From: Halocatena marina
GTDB taxonomy: Archaea > Halobacteriota > Halobacteria > Halobacteriales > Haloarculaceae
Assembly (NCBI RefSeq): GCF_025913575.1
Contig: NZ_CP109785.1
Location: forward strand, 2,976,001-3,040,000
Direction of reading: 5' to 3'
DNA length: 64,000 nucleotides
Part shown: one piece after another, positions 25,814 through 34,952 of the stretch
Layout of the letters: every line of letters starts with the position of its first letter
How positions within the stretch are numbered: position 1 is the first letter of the stretch
Made by a program: the position numbers and the translations under genes
The notes under the pieces: model-generated
Database searches by the model: none
What the model was told of the DNA's origin: nothing
What the model saw: the letters and a program-made list of their open reading frames with translations, nothing else

Positions 25814-26449
25814 TTAGCGTGCAATACGCGACAACACTGTTGCTTCGATCTTCTGGAGATGTTCACCAACTGTTGCAACACTAAGCTCCATCGCTTCGGC
25901 GATATCGTTGATGACGGCGTTTCGCGGAACTTCGTAGTAGCCCAGTTCGACAGCTGTGCTCAAAATCTCGCGCTGGCGTTCAGTCAACAACGAGCCGAGA
26001 CGACGATGTTCGGGCCGATATTCGCCCATCTGTTCGAGTTCGATCGACACAATCTCCGATGCTGTGGTGAGAGCCTGACGCAAGGGTTCGTGCGCTCCGA
26101 TACACGTCATCCGAATGCGGTTGTCGGTCAGAAATTCGATCGGCATATCAATAATGATCTCGGCTTCGTGGAAGATCGGGAGAAAGGACTTCAGAGGCTC
26201 TTGCACCACACAATGAATGTACGCGAGTCCATCTCCGTGCTCGGGAACATCGTACTGAAGCACGTTCGGGGCCCTGTCACAGCGTTCCCTTAGGCGATCG
26301 AGATCGCCACGGAACTGAGACAGCATGACGATCGTCCCGTCTGAGAGGACATTGAAGTGATACAGACACTCGCGAATCACGCCCGGTTCAGCCACAGAAG
26401 GCGCATCCGGAGAGGTGGGTGCCTCTTCTACGTCCACGACGACGGTCAT
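25814..26449 (-). CDS. Bat-type helix-turn-helix transcriptional regulator
   Basis: A 211-residue regulator. The C-terminus is an HTH_10/Bat domain (LTERQREILSTAVELGYYEV, then VINDIAEAMELSVATVGEHLQ split as INDIAEAMEL and SVATVGEHLQ). The N-terminal about 140 residues form a sensor-like domain without a recognised ligand motif. Haloarchaea encode many such regulators, and this one has no obvious neighbouring target. ATG 26447-26449 is preferred; an in-frame ATG three codons earlier is possible. It is convergent with the DUF58 operon, 34 bp apart. Confidence 0.85.
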   Translation of the reverse strand: MTVVVDVEEAPTSPDAPSVAEPGVIRECLYHFNVLSDGTIVMLSQFRGDLDRLRERCDRAPNVLQYDVPEHGDGLAYIHCVVQEPLKSFLPIFHEAEIIIDMPIEFLTDNRIRMTCIGAHEPLRQALTTASEIVSIELEQMGEYRPEHRRLGSLLTERQREILSTAVELGYYEVPRNAVINDIAEAMELSVATVGEHLQKIEATVLSRIAR

Positions 26450-26586
26450 ATATCTCATAGATAGGCTCTGGAATGCATGCCAGCACGTACTGACTGGACG
26501 GGGGCAGGTATAGTATGTTTCTCGTTCCCGCTATAAAATCCCGAGACGGGCCCACTTGCGATGAGCCGTCTCGGTCAGTATTGCAA

Positions 26587-26880
26587 TTACAAATCCGCTC
26601 GCTTGGAAGAGCCTCCCTCCGAATCGTCGTCGAATGCTTTCACCACATTGGCTCTCGTTTCCTCGTTTTTTACTCCCACCTCGGTGGTGAATGGACTTTC
26701 CGCGAGCGTTACGAGCGCTCGTTCGGTCTTCTCGTAGATGCGGTCGATCGATTTCTCTACTTCCTCGTGTGAGACGTCACGGGTAGCAGCGATTTCCTCT
26801 GTCGATAGTCCGTCTGCGAGCAGCTCTGCAACAACGCGCTCGCCGTGGCTGAGAATAGAGTTGGGATTGGAGTCGCTCAT
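26587..26880 (-). CDS. Short helix-turn-helix protein
   Basis: A 97-residue protein. Residues about 10-60 (ILSHGERVVAELLADGLSTE, then EIAATRDVSHEEVEKSIDRI) resemble the LuxR/sigma-70 region 4 type of helix-turn-helix. The remainder is acidic and probably disordered. It lies between a Bat regulator and the ACT-domain gene on the same strand. A role as a small transcription regulator is inferred from the helix-turn-helix only. ATG 26878-26880 is preferred to a TTG two codons earlier. Confidence 0.65.
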   Translation of the reverse strand: MSDSNPNSILSHGERVVAELLADGLSTEEIAATRDVSHEEVEKSIDRIYEKTERALVTLAESPFTTEVGVKNEETRANVVKAFDDDSEGGSSKRADL

Positions 26881-26955
26881 GGGCAATCCACAGTCGGTCA
26901 GTCCTTGAGCCTACCGACGAACACGTCGGCGCTCTGTTGTCGGTCCAAACGATCG

Positions 26956-27459
26956 TTACTCGATTTCGATCTTCCGGACGAACGAGAGCATTCTGATGTT
27001 GTTGATGAGATCACCGGGGAGTGTCGCGTCGGTGATGATCGAGAGCGTTGGTTCGTCTGTGAATTCGGGATCCTCACTAACGGTCTGTCGAATCGAGATG
27101 TCCTGCTCGGCGATGAGATTCGTCACGGTTGCGACGATACCGGGGGCGTCGGCGTCGATCACGTACACAGTCAGGACAGTGAGATCGAGCACTGGCGCGA
27201 GCGCTTTCAACGAGGGCACAGCAGAGATGTTCTGGAAGATTCGCCGCAGATTCTCGTCTTCGAGGATCGCATCGGTCGTCGCGTCGACCACTCGACGGTC
27301 GACATCGATCTCGCGGGCAATCCCCGTGTTCGGGATCTCGATGCCGCCCGACACGACGCGGCCCTCATCGTTCACGGAGAAGCCCCGTTCGAGCAACAGT
27401 CGAATGACAGCCTGCTGGCTCGGGCTGTTCTCGAACTTTCCCATAATCTCATCGAACAT
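26956..27459 (-). CDS. ACT-domain regulator of amino acid metabolism
   Basis: A 167-residue protein with an N-terminal helix-turn-helix-like region (QQAVIRLLLERGFSVNDEGR) and C-terminal ACT domain (LTVLTVYVIDADAPGIVATV, then TNLIAEQDISIRQTV). ACT domains bind amino acids and change protein activity. This archaeal family is described as a predicted regulator of amino acid metabolism. It starts two bases after the hisB stop on the same strand, so both genes share a transcript, and histidine is a sensible candidate ligand, though this is inference. Confidence 0.8.
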   Translation of the reverse strand: MFDEIMGKFENSPSQQAVIRLLLERGFSVNDEGRVVSGGIEIPNTGIAREIDVDRRVVDATTDAILEDENLRRIFQNISAVPSLKALAPVLDLTVLTVYVIDADAPGIVATVTNLIAEQDISIRQTVSEDPEFTDEPTLSIITDATLPGDLINNIRMLSFVRKIEIE

Positions 27460-27461
27460 GC

Positions 27462-28049
27462 TCAAAGCTCTCCCTTCGTGCTCGGCGTGTCCGTCCGCCG
27501 CTCGTCGAGTCGCGTCGCATCATCGAGTGAGCGACCGAGGCATTTGAACAGCGACTCGATCTCGTGATGAGCGTTCTCGCCTTCGACACTCGCGTGCAGC
27601 GTCAACCCACCGTTCATCGCGAGCGAGCGAGCAAAATGACTAGCCATCTGACTCGTCATCTCCCCAACCTGAGATTGAGAGAACGATCCCTCGAACTGGA
27701 ACAACGGACGGCCACTCACATCGAGAACGACGCTTGCGACGGCCTCGTCCAATGGAATGCGCCGGTCGGAGAAGCGAACGATTCCCCGCTTATCACCAAG
27801 TGCCTCCTCCAGTGCCTCCCCGAGCGTGATGGCAACATCCTCAATAGTGTGATGATCGTCGACATCGAGATCACCATCACAGCGGACAGTGAGGTCAAAC
27901 AGTCCGTGTTTGGCAAACGATTCGAGCATGTGATCGAAAAATCCAATGCCGGTGTCGATGGTCGTCTCACCGTCGCCATCGATACCGAGCGTCACCTCGA
28001 CTTCCGTCTCCGCGGTCGCTCGCGTGACGGCGGCGTTCCGGTCGCTCAT
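27462..28049 (-). CDS. hisB: Imidazoleglycerol-phosphate dehydratase
   Basis: Converts imidazole glycerol phosphate to imidazole acetol phosphate in histidine synthesis. The 195-residue single-domain enzyme has the metal-binding blocks [28 protein letters not shown] and [16 protein letters not shown] plus [16 protein letters not shown]. It lacks the N-terminal phosphatase domain of enterobacterial HisB, as expected for archaea. Translation starts at ATG 28047-28049 ([12 protein letters not shown]). Other his genes are not in the window. Confidence 0.96.
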   Translation of the reverse strand: MSDRNAAVTRATAETEVEVTLGIDGDGETTIDTGIGFFDHMLESFAKHGLFDLTVRCDGDLDVDDHHTIEDVAITLGEALEEALGDKRGIVRFSDRRIPLDEAVASVVLDVSGRPLFQFEGSFSQSQVGEMTSQMASHFARSLAMNGGLTLHASVEGENAHHEIESLFKCLGRSLDDATRLDERRTDTPSTKGEL

Positions 28050-28216
28050 ATCATCTACTTTTTGTGCTCGTACAAGCCGGTTGCGCTCCACCAGTTTGCG
28101 TAATCAAACGACAGCGCGATACAGAACAGACCAGTGCGTCTGCACTCGACTGGACTATACTACAAGAGTGAAAGTTGGATTGAAGAAAGGTGAAAGAGAG
28201 TGGGGTATGCTGTTGA

Positions 28217-28289
28217 TGGGCCGGCGCAGATTCGAACTGCGGTTACGGCCACCCGAAGGCCGAAGGATACCAAGCTACCCCACCGGCCC
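28217..28289 (-). tRNA. tRNA-Pro (CGG anticodon)
   Basis: A 73-nt cloverleaf on the reverse strand. The acceptor is GGGCCGG/CCGGCCC with discriminator A, and the D arm is GGGTAGCTTGGTATCC. The anticodon stem CGGCC/GGCCG has loop TTCGGGT, giving anticodon CGG. The T loop is TTCGAAT. No CCA is encoded and no intron is present. Confidence 0.95.
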
Positions 28290-28353
28290 GTACCACAGAA
28301 TGAGAGCAGCGTAGTGTTAACGGTTCCGGGTTCGATCGATCTTCTGAGTATAC

Positions 28354-28950
28354 TCAGTACGCTGTGTAGCCCGCTGTGTCGAGGTAGTTTTGCACAACAG
28401 TGATCGCATGATCTGCGTGCAGGCGTTCGGGTCCAAGTCGGACACGAGTTGTGGCGGTGTTCTCCAACAGCTCGGTCTCGGCACTCGTGAAATCATTGTG
28501 ATCAGAGAGGACGAACACCGGATCGTCCGGTGGTTCTGTCTCTCTGATCGGCTGTCCGTCTTCGTGCAGTTCGATCACGGTACCCTCTTTGGCTGCGTTT
28601 GCGAACGTCTCCTCGGTTCCCAGTCGGGAGAGATAGACACCAGGAGAAGTCTCTGTTTCCATATGCCCAATCGCATTCTCACGCTGTTCGAGCGCATTGC
28701 GAACGAGAGCGGCCGTGCTCCGTTCGTCAGGATTCAACCGTCGGAGTTCTTGACCCTCAAAACGGATCGTGAACGTATCGGCAAGCACGAGCCGACAGCG
28801 CACATCCGTCCGAATCGCGTGTGAGAGGAAGAACGCAGAGTTGACACACCGGCAAAGCACGTCTAATCGCCCTGCTCCACCCGCGATATCGTCGAGCGAG
28901 AAAGTCGCAGCCGTCGGGGCATCGTGCCCGAGAACGATGAACTGTCGCAT
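28354..28950 (-). CDS. trmY: tRNA (pseudouridine-54 N1)-methyltransferase
   Basis: A 198-residue SPOUT-class enzyme that methylates pseudouridine 54 in archaeal tRNA T loops, using SAM. It starts MRQFIVLGHDAPTAATFSLD and contains TrmY-typical ADTFTIRFEGQELRRLNPDERS (read as ADTFTIRFEGQ and LRRLNPDERS) and FVLSDHNDFTSAE in the knotted C-terminal SAM site. ATG 28948-28950 is used; frames further upstream add no family residues. The adjacent tRNA-Pro gene is on the same strand. Confidence 0.93.
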   Translation of the reverse strand: MRQFIVLGHDAPTAATFSLDDIAGGAGRLDVLCRCVNSAFFLSHAIRTDVRCRLVLADTFTIRFEGQELRRLNPDERSTAALVRNALEQRENAIGHMETETSPGVYLSRLGTEETFANAAKEGTVIELHEDGQPIRETEPPDDPVFVLSDHNDFTSAETELLENTATTRVRLGPERLHADHAITVVQNYLDTAGYTAY

Positions 28951-29161
28951 GAGATATCTGATCTGGCACACCAACAGTGATACGTCCGTCGGGACAGCAC
29001 TACTGTAAGAAACGGGCGAGAGATGTGTCACAACATGAATTCAGATGGACGCAGTGAAGGGGGAAAGTGTGGCTGTATGATACCGGTGGCGGGCATTCGT
29101 ACTATCGAGTATCAAACGATCCCGATCGGGAAATCTCCTCGAAACCACCGATCGACGAAAG

Positions 29162-30193
29162 CTACTTTGCAAGCGAACGAATCGCCGATCGATACTGTGA
29201 GTACGGCTGTGCTCCGATGATTGTCTTCGACTTTTTCGTCTTTCGATTGTAGATGTAGAACGCGGGCGTCCCACGGATCGACGCCTGATTCGCCGCAGTA
29301 GTCTCGTTGCTGACCTGCCGTTCAAATTGTTTGCGGTGGGCATCGATGTTCGATTTGACTTTGTTTACGTCGATGCCGACACGCTCTGTGATATCGAGAA
29401 GCTTTGATCGCTCAGCCCACCCGCTTCCTTTCGATCCCTGCTGTTTGAAGACAGCGTGATGCCAATCCCAGTAGTGGTTCGGATTATCACCCGCCACCGT
29501 CGTCCAGACTGCTTTCGCTAGCACCGCCGCAGGCCACGAGTTCTTCCCGATGTTTGGTAGCTCGAGAAACGCAAACCGAGCAAGTCCATCCTTGACCTCG
29601 TTTTTGGCGAGTTTCGGATGGATTTTGAGAGCAAATCGCTGACAGAACGGACAGAGATAATCGCTCCAATAGAGAACCATAACGGGAGCTTCATCGAATC
29701 CCATCACCGGACTCGCCGCAAGATCGACGCCGAACTTTGCAGTTCCCGACACCGAATCGAGAAACGGGAACTGTAATGACGGGGTTGGTGTCGGCGTCGG
29801 TGTCGGCGTGGGAGTTGGCGTCGGTGTCGACGTCGGAGTGGGAGTCAGGGTCGACGTATCTGTTGTTGTTGCTGTTCCGGTTGGTGTTGCTGTCGTGGTG
29901 GATGTCGACGTCTGGAGAGTTTGTGTTGACGAATTGTTCTCTGTTACTGTTGCGGTTGATGGAGGCATCCGCGGTCGACGTGGTGTCGCGTTTGTCAAGA
30001 GAGAACGGTCCGGGGTCGCATTCGACGTGTTCGTCGTATTTGTTTGCGCTGTGGTATTGACAGCATCTGTACTCTTCCCAGTCGAGTTTTCTTGTTCCGG
30101 TTGTCCGAGACAACCAGCAACCGTACCGATGAGAGCAAGTGTCGTACTCTGAAGAAGTGAACGTCGCGTTGTGTTTGAGTTACGTATTGGCAT
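29162..30193 (-). CDS. DsbA-like thioredoxin-fold lipoprotein
   Basis: A 343-residue exported protein. The Tat signal NTTRRSLLQSTTLALIGTV ends in lipobox AGC. A Thr/Ser/Asn-rich linker of about 110 residues follows, ending in a run of Thr-Pro pairs. The C-terminal DsbA domain (about 210 residues) carries the redox CPFC motif in LYWSDYLCPFCQRFALKIHP. It has the insert and cis-proline region (RGTPAFYI) of DsbA/DsbG-type oxidoreductases. It probably forms or isomerises disulfides outside the membrane. No partner DsbB is nearby. ATG 30191-30193 gives the correct signal peptide. Confidence 0.9.
   Translation of the reverse strand: MPIRNSNTTRRSLLQSTTLALIGTVAGCLGQPEQENSTGKSTDAVNTTAQTNTTNTSNATPDRSLLTNATPRRPRMPPSTATVTENNSSTQTLQTSTSTTTATPTGTATTTDTSTLTPTPTSTPTPTPTPTPTPTPTPSLQFPFLDSVSGTAKFGVDLAASPVMGFDEAPVMVLYWSDYLCPFCQRFALKIHPKLAKNEVKDGLARFAFLELPNIGKNSWPAAVLAKAVWTTVAGDNPNHYWDWHHAVFKQQGSKGSGWAERSKLLDITERVGIDVNKVKSNIDAHRKQFERQVSNETTAANQASIRGTPAFYIYNRKTKKSKTIIGAQPYSQYRSAIRSLAK
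29784..29858. repeat. Thr-Pro codon repeat in the DsbA-like gene
   Basis: A stretch of imperfect GGTGTC/GGAGTC hexamers (forward strand) coding for alternating Thr-Pro in the linker of the reverse-strand gene. Such a tract can vary in length by slippage, which would change linker length without affecting the catalytic domain. Confidence 0.65.
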
Positions 30194-30418
30194 AGTCCCT
30201 GACAACATCAAACGGTCGTTGAGGCGATCACTTGCCACGAACCGTTGACTGGATGCCTGTCATAACAAGAGTGCCAGTAATAGATGTTATGTCTGACATT
30301 GTGACAAATATCAGACAACAATTCATTATACACGAGTTCCGATCTCTGTGTATCAAAAGTACAGTGACAGATCGAGTATGGGAAACGATTCGAGAACACT
30401 ATCGTGAGGCGGTGAACA

Positions 30419-31396
30419 TTAGCCCTCTGTTTCGCGGAGTCGTGTTCGAATGGTGTCTTCGACCGATTGCGCCGGTCGCCAACCGAGGCCGTCGGCGGCA
30501 TCCGTGGTGTCAACGGTAAACGTATCGACGAGCGTCTCGGCACTCCGAGGATTTTCGACCACGTCAAGATCGACATCGATCCCCCGTTCTTCGTGGGCGA
30601 TCGTCTTGACGAGTTCGGCGACTTCCATCACGCTCAGGTCTTCATCTGTTCCGATCTCGTAGCGCTCGACACCGGTAATGCCGTCACTCAGTTGCTGTAC
30701 GAGGCGCTCTGCGCTCAGTATGTATACTTGGGCTACGTCAGTAACGTGGACGTAGTTTCGCGCTTGCGTCCCGGGGGCATAGACTGTGATCGGATCACGC
30801 GCGAGGGCACGATTCAGGAAGAAGTTGATGACCGTTCCTTTCGAGACAGTCGTTCCGTCGATTGTGTGCTCACCGTACACGTTCGAAATCATAAACAGAT
30901 GAGCGGGAAATGCTCCTTCTGCGAACGTTTCGATAGCGCGTTCTCCGAGTACCTTCGACCGGCCGTACCAGTTCAATGGAGCGCGTGGGAGGTCTGTGGT
31001 TATCGGGAACACCGTCGGATCACCGAGAACAGCCATGCTGAACGGGAACGCGAGTGCAGCACCAGACGCTCGACACCACCACGCAACGTTGTTCGTCCCC
31101 TGCACGTTCACATCGTGTGCCAAATCGGGGTTCGTATCACAGTCGTCGACACCGCTGACAGCCGCGAGGTGAAGAACGACATCAGCACCATCGAGGGCAG
31201 CCGCTAACTCCTCGCGGTGACGAATATCGACGTGTTCGATATCGATATCACCCACGCGACGGACCTGCCCTCGATAGAAGTTATCGAGCGCGGTGACCCG
31301 CCACTCCGGATGTGTTTTCTGTAGCTGGTCGACGACACGACTGCCGATGTACCCCGCCGCTCCTGTGACGGCGATGTGTGGTGTGCTGTTACTCAT
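30419..31396 (-). CDS. NAD-dependent epimerase/dehydratase (operon gene 3)
   Basis: A 325-residue extended short-chain dehydrogenase: Gly-rich NAD motif TGAAGYIGSRVVDQL at residues about 10-24, and active-site YxxxK in WYGRSKVLGER. A nucleotide-sugar epimerase or dehydratase is expected. It overlaps gene 2 of the operon by 8 bp (ATG 31394-31396) and ends the three-gene unit. The exact sugar cannot be named. Confidence 0.85.
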   Translation of the reverse strand: MSNSTPHIAVTGAAGYIGSRVVDQLQKTHPEWRVTALDNFYRGQVRRVGDIDIEHVDIRHREELAAALDGADVVLHLAAVSGVDDCDTNPDLAHDVNVQGTNNVAWWCRASGAALAFPFSMAVLGDPTVFPITTDLPRAPLNWYGRSKVLGERAIETFAEGAFPAHLFMISNVYGEHTIDGTTVSKGTVINFFLNRALARDPITVYAPGTQARNYVHVTDVAQVYILSAERLVQQLSDGITGVERYEIGTDEDLSVMEVAELVKTIAHEERGIDVDLDVVENPRSAETLVDTFTVDTTDAADGLGWRPAQSVEDTIRTRLRETEG

Positions 31397-32348
31397 GTGT
31401 TCTCGGATGGTTACCGTAATCACTGAACTTCGCTGCGAGATCCCGAACACCCTCGCGGAGCGTCCATTTGGTCTCAAAACCCGTTTCCTCGAGTCGATCG
31501 AAATTAACGTGGTAGGACGGGCCGGGATGCTCGTCTCTGAGATACGTCATATCGACGGAGGCGACTTCCTCGCTGACGAGCGTGGCAATCTCACTGATCC
31601 GATAGTTTTCTGCTTCGTCTCCAATGTTGTAGATTGGATGATCCCACGATTCGGGCTGGGTTGCGGCATGAGCGTACGCCCGCGCAGCGTCATGGACGTG
31701 GATGAACGGTCGCCAGTTCGAGCCATCGCCGTAGACGGTCAGCGGCCGCCCTGTTAGCGCCCGGAAGACGAACTGGTTCACGACGAGATTGAACCGGATT
31801 CCCGGTGCTGCGCCGTAGTTCGTCGCCAGACGCAGCGCTGTTCGATCGAATCCGAACCGCTCGCCAGCACTGCGGAGTAAGTGCTCGGCTTCGAGTTTCG
31901 ACGCTGCGTACGGGTTGATTGGATCGGGGTCGATCGTCTCATCGAGATCTGGGTTCGTTGCTCGTCCGTAGAGATTGCACGAGGATGCGAGCACGACGTT
32001 TTCGACAGCGAGCTTGCCCGCTGCAGTGATGACGTTCTCCGTCCCTGTGAGGTTTGTCTCGAACGTCTCCTCGCGGTGATCGTGCGTGCTTGCCGCGCCA
32101 GTGATCGCCGCGAGATGAATCACGGTGTCACACCCGCGCATCGCGTTCTCGACGTCGCCGTACTCGCGCACGTCACCGCGGACGAACGCGATCGAGTCAG
32201 TAACCGAACCCATCAGTGCTCGTGGCGATCCGCTCGAGAGATCGTCCATAACAACGACGCGCTCGATACGATCGTCCGAATCGAGCAGCGGGACGAGCAC
32301 GCTCCCGATGTACCCGCACCCACCGGTGACGAAGACGGTGTCGCTCAT
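31389..32348 (-). CDS. NAD-dependent epimerase/dehydratase (operon gene 2)
   Basis: A 319-residue extended SDR similar to UDP-glucose 4-epimerase-type enzymes: TGGCGYIGSVLVPLL near residue 8, DVREYGDVENAM and active-site YAASKLEAEHLL. It shares one base with the end of the preceding gene (TAATG), indicating coupled translation. Nearest functional class is sugar-nucleotide epimerase or reductase. The substrate is not assigned. Confidence 0.87.
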   Translation of the reverse strand: MSDTVFVTGGCGYIGSVLVPLLDSDDRIERVVVMDDLSSGSPRALMGSVTDSIAFVRGDVREYGDVENAMRGCDTVIHLAAITGAASTHDHREETFETNLTGTENVITAAGKLAVENVVLASSCNLYGRATNPDLDETIDPDPINPYAASKLEAEHLLRSAGERFGFDRTALRLATNYGAAPGIRFNLVVNQFVFRALTGRPLTVYGDGSNWRPFIHVHDAARAYAHAATQPESWDHPIYNIGDEAENYRISEIATLVSEEVASVDMTYLRDEHPGPSYHVNFDRLEETGFETKWTLREGVRDLAAKFSDYGNHPRTHE

Positions 32349-33508
32349 TACTCCTCCAGAACGTCCGGAAGGAAGCGATCTTCGTGTGCCACGATCGTAT
32401 CTCTGTGTGCTGTCAGCGTTTCCAAGATGTCACGCATCCCACTCTCGAAGGTCTGGCGCTGTTCGCCGATAAGGTCCATGTACCGGTCATTTTCGATCTC
32501 CATCGCGTGCTCTTCGTCCTCTTCGCGGGGATTTTCGACGTGGGTCACGTCTACATCGAGCCCGAACTCCGCCCCGACGTCAGCGATCGTCTCCGCCATC
32601 TCGACGATGCTGATGGGTCTCGTGACCTGATTGTACACGGTGTGTTCAGCTGACTGTCCGGAAACGACGAGTTGGGCCAGTCCTTCTACAGCGTCTTCGA
32701 GGCTGACGAACGGCTTTCGCTGCTCTCCTTTTCCGTACACGGTGAGAGGATATCCTGCGATCGCCTGCGCGCAAAACCGGTGTGCGACCACACCGAAATA
32801 GTAGTCGAAATCGAACCGGGTTCGAAGTCGTTCGTCTGCGCGTGTTTCTTCGGTCTCGGTTCCGTAGGTGATCGCGGTTCGAACGTCACTGATCGGTATC
32901 CCGAACTGTCGGTGTGCGAGCCGTAAGTTGGCCGCGTCGTGGGATTTCGTCAGGTGATACCAGCTCCCGGCCATCGCGGGAAACGGGACCGCATCGCGGT
33001 GGCCCTCGTGTTCCATGACAGCACCACCCTCCGGGATGGGGAACTCAGGCGCGCCGTAGACCCCCGTCGTAGTGGTCTCGACGAAGTGGGTGTCGGCCAT
33101 ATCGTGCTCGTGCAGCCCCCAGACAAGGTTGCGCGTTGCCTGCATGTTGTTGTGCTGGGTGTAGTTCGCCCGCTCGCCGTTGAGTTGCGAATACGGTGCG
33201 GACGGCTGTGCCGCCGTATGAACGATGGCGCGTGGCTCGTGGACGGTGAGCAGCTGGTCGACGAATCCTCGGTCGGTGAGGTCGCCCTCGACGAACGAGA
33301 GATTCGAGAGACCGTGGACATTCCGCGCCGCTGTGAGTCGTTCGTCCATTGCCGCGACCGGAGCCGCACTCTTCGATCCGATCGACTCGACCCACTCGCG
33401 CCGAGCGAAATTATCGACAAGGATGCACCGTTCGTCCGTTCTACTCGCAATACGAAGCCCAGTGGGCCACCCGATATACCCGTCGCCGCCTGTGATAATG
33501 ATCGCCAT
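32348..33508 (-). CDS. SQD1-like sugar-nucleotide synthase (operon gene 1)
   Basis: A 386-residue SDR with the unusual features of UDP-sulfoquinovose synthase (SQD1/Agl3): GGDGYIGW at residues 7-14, a Thr row at 145-148 (ETTTTGVYGAP), YHLTK with Y184 and K188, and RFDFDYYFGVVAHRFCAQAI, then GYPLTVYGKGEQRKPFV. These match the positions of the catalytic Thr, Tyr and Lys reported for plant SQD1. The family makes UDP-sulfoquinovose from UDP-glucose and sulfite. In this organism it could supply a sulfonated sugar for glycolipid or protein glycan, but only the family is certain. It starts directly beside an inverted repeat. Confidence 0.82.
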   Translation of the reverse strand: MAIIITGGDGYIGWPTGLRIASRTDERCILVDNFARREWVESIGSKSAAPVAAMDERLTAARNVHGLSNLSFVEGDLTDRGFVDQLLTVHEPRAIVHTAAQPSAPYSQLNGERANYTQHNNMQATRNLVWGLHEHDMADTHFVETTTTGVYGAPEFPIPEGGAVMEHEGHRDAVPFPAMAGSWYHLTKSHDAANLRLAHRQFGIPISDVRTAITYGTETEETRADERLRTRFDFDYYFGVVAHRFCAQAIAGYPLTVYGKGEQRKPFVSLEDAVEGLAQLVVSGQSAEHTVYNQVTRPISIVEMAETIADVGAEFGLDVDVTHVENPREEDEEHAMEIENDRYMDLIGEQRQTFESGMRDILETLTAHRDTIVAHEDRFLPDVLEE

Positions 33509-33509
33509 T

Positions 33510-33532
33510 AGTTACTCACTGAGCGAGTAACT
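33510..33532. promoter_or_regulatory. Inverted repeat at the start of the SQD1-like operon
   Basis: AGTTACTC at 33510-33517 and its exact reverse complement GAGTAACT at 33525-33532 are separated by seven bases. The left arm begins one base upstream of the start codon, so a bound protein would cover the transcription start. Alternatively it could fold in the short leader RNA. Confidence 0.5.
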
Positions 33533-33651
33533 CCCGTCCAGTACTAAGTACTTTTTGCCTCGTTCTTGTTGACTAATGGATCTACCGGCAAAACAATCCG
33601 TGTGTTGGCGCCAGAGAGATCGAACCGCATCTACACGGCGTCTTCAGGGAA

Positions 33652-33672
33652 ATGAAAAGAAGAAAAAGAGCG
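33652..33672 (-). terminator. T-rich terminator after mat
   Basis: On the coding strand the sequence after the mat stop is rich in T, with runs of four and five. This is a plausible archaeal termination zone. Confidence 0.35.
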
Positions 33673-33680
33673 TCAATAGC

Positions 33681-34886
33681 CTAAAACGTGGTTAATTCCC
33701 CGTGGATGATACGATCGGTGATGCCAGTCACATTCGCTAGTTCGTCGTCGATGATAGCGGCGACGTCGTCCTCAATCGTGTCCAACGGAACGTCAGATTC
33801 GGTGACGATCGCGGCGTCAGCGACGTGCGGATGGTCGATCGGCTGTCCGATTTGCGAGAGCAGTCGGATACGAATCTGCCGGATACCACTCACTTCACGG
33901 ACCACGCGCTGTGCGATCTCCGTCGAGAGGAGGTTGTAGATCTTGCCGATGTGATTGACCGGGTTTTTCCCGCTTGTCGCCTCCATACTCATCGATCGGT
34001 TGGGAGTGATAAGCCCGTTCGCACGGTTGCCACGGCCGACCGAGCCGTCGTCACCCTGCTCTGCGCTGGTACCGGTCGTCGTGAGATAGATCGCACCTTC
34101 GTCGTAGTCGTCGGCGGTGTTGACGTGGACTGTCACCGACCGATCAGTATACTCCATTGCGAGATCGTGGACGTACTCACGGACATCACGAACGGATTGC
34201 CGGTAGTCGTCCATGCTGTCGACGTATGAATCGACCATCGCAACGGCGACAGTGACGTCAATATGATCGTCCTCACGCTTTCCCATCACCTTGATGTCGG
34301 CACCAATCTCGGGATGGGTGGCTGCGTACTCTCCGTTCAGACGGTGTTCTGTCGATCGCACGATCTGTTCGGTCTCCGTGAGGGGAGCGTGCCCGACGCC
34401 GAAACTCGTGTCGTTGGCCATTGGAACCATCCGCCCAGAGTCACCGAACACTTCCTGAAGGTCACCGCTTCCTTCCCCGAATTCCACGTCGATGACGATG
34501 TCGGTGCCAAGGCTGAGTTCCGGAATGTGCTCGGTAAGATACTCACGAGCGGCCCGCAGCGCGATGGGCTCGGTCGGGATCTTCGTTCCTTCGTACTCTC
34601 TTGTCGCCCGACCAACGATGAGGAGATAGATCGGAGCAGTCACTTCACCCCCACCGAACGCGGGGGCGGCCGACCCGGCGACGAGCTGCGTTTCGTCAGT
34701 GTTGTAGTGAAGCACCCGTCCGACACGCTCGATATACTCTCGGGCGAGCGCCTCTGAAACGTGCTCTGCAATCCCATCACAGATAGAATCGGGATGGCCA
34801 ATCCCTTTCCGTTCGACGATCTCTACGGTCTGATCCTCGACGGCGTGACCGACCATCGGCTCGACCTGAATATTCCGGTTGCTCAT
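33681..34886 (-). CDS. mat: S-adenosylmethionine synthetase, archaeal type
   Basis: Makes SAM from methionine and ATP. The 401-residue enzyme belongs to the archaeal family, which is distantly related to bacterial Met[21 protein letters not shown] near the N-terminus, PAFGGGEV, and [26 protein letters not shown] ATP loop (read as [14 protein letters not shown] and [12 protein letters not shown]). Starting at ATG 34884-34886 ([13 protein letters not shown]). It links to the methionine genes further right in function, not in an operon. Confidence 0.95.
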   Translation of the reverse strand: MSNRNIQVEPMVGHAVEDQTVEIVERKGIGHPDSICDGIAEHVSEALAREYIERVGRVLHYNTDETQLVAGSAAPAFGGGEVTAPIYLLIVGRATREYEGTKIPTEPIALRAAREYLTEHIPELSLGTDIVIDVEFGEGSGDLQEVFGDSGRMVPMANDTSFGVGHAPLTETEQIVRSTEHRLNGEYAATHPEIGADIKVMGKREDDHIDVTVAVAMVDSYVDSMDDYRQSVRDVREYVHDLAMEYTDRSVTVHVNTADDYDEGAIYLTTTGTSAEQGDDGSVGRGNRANGLITPNRSMSMEATSGKNPVNHIGKIYNLLSTEIAQRVVREVSGIRQIRIRLLSQIGQPIDHPHVADAAIVTESDVPLDTIEDDVAAIIDDELANVTGITDRIIHGELTTF

Positions 34887-34952
34887 TTCCACGCTCTTAG
34901 CCTGGATTCGTTCTATAACTTACGGAAAAGTTCACGCCAAAATTGATTACCT

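Noticed and set aside
29067..29252. 61-codon forward frame near the trmY/DsbA junction
   Set aside because: It starts with GTG, overlaps the 3' end of the DsbA-like gene in antisense, and has no recognisable motif.
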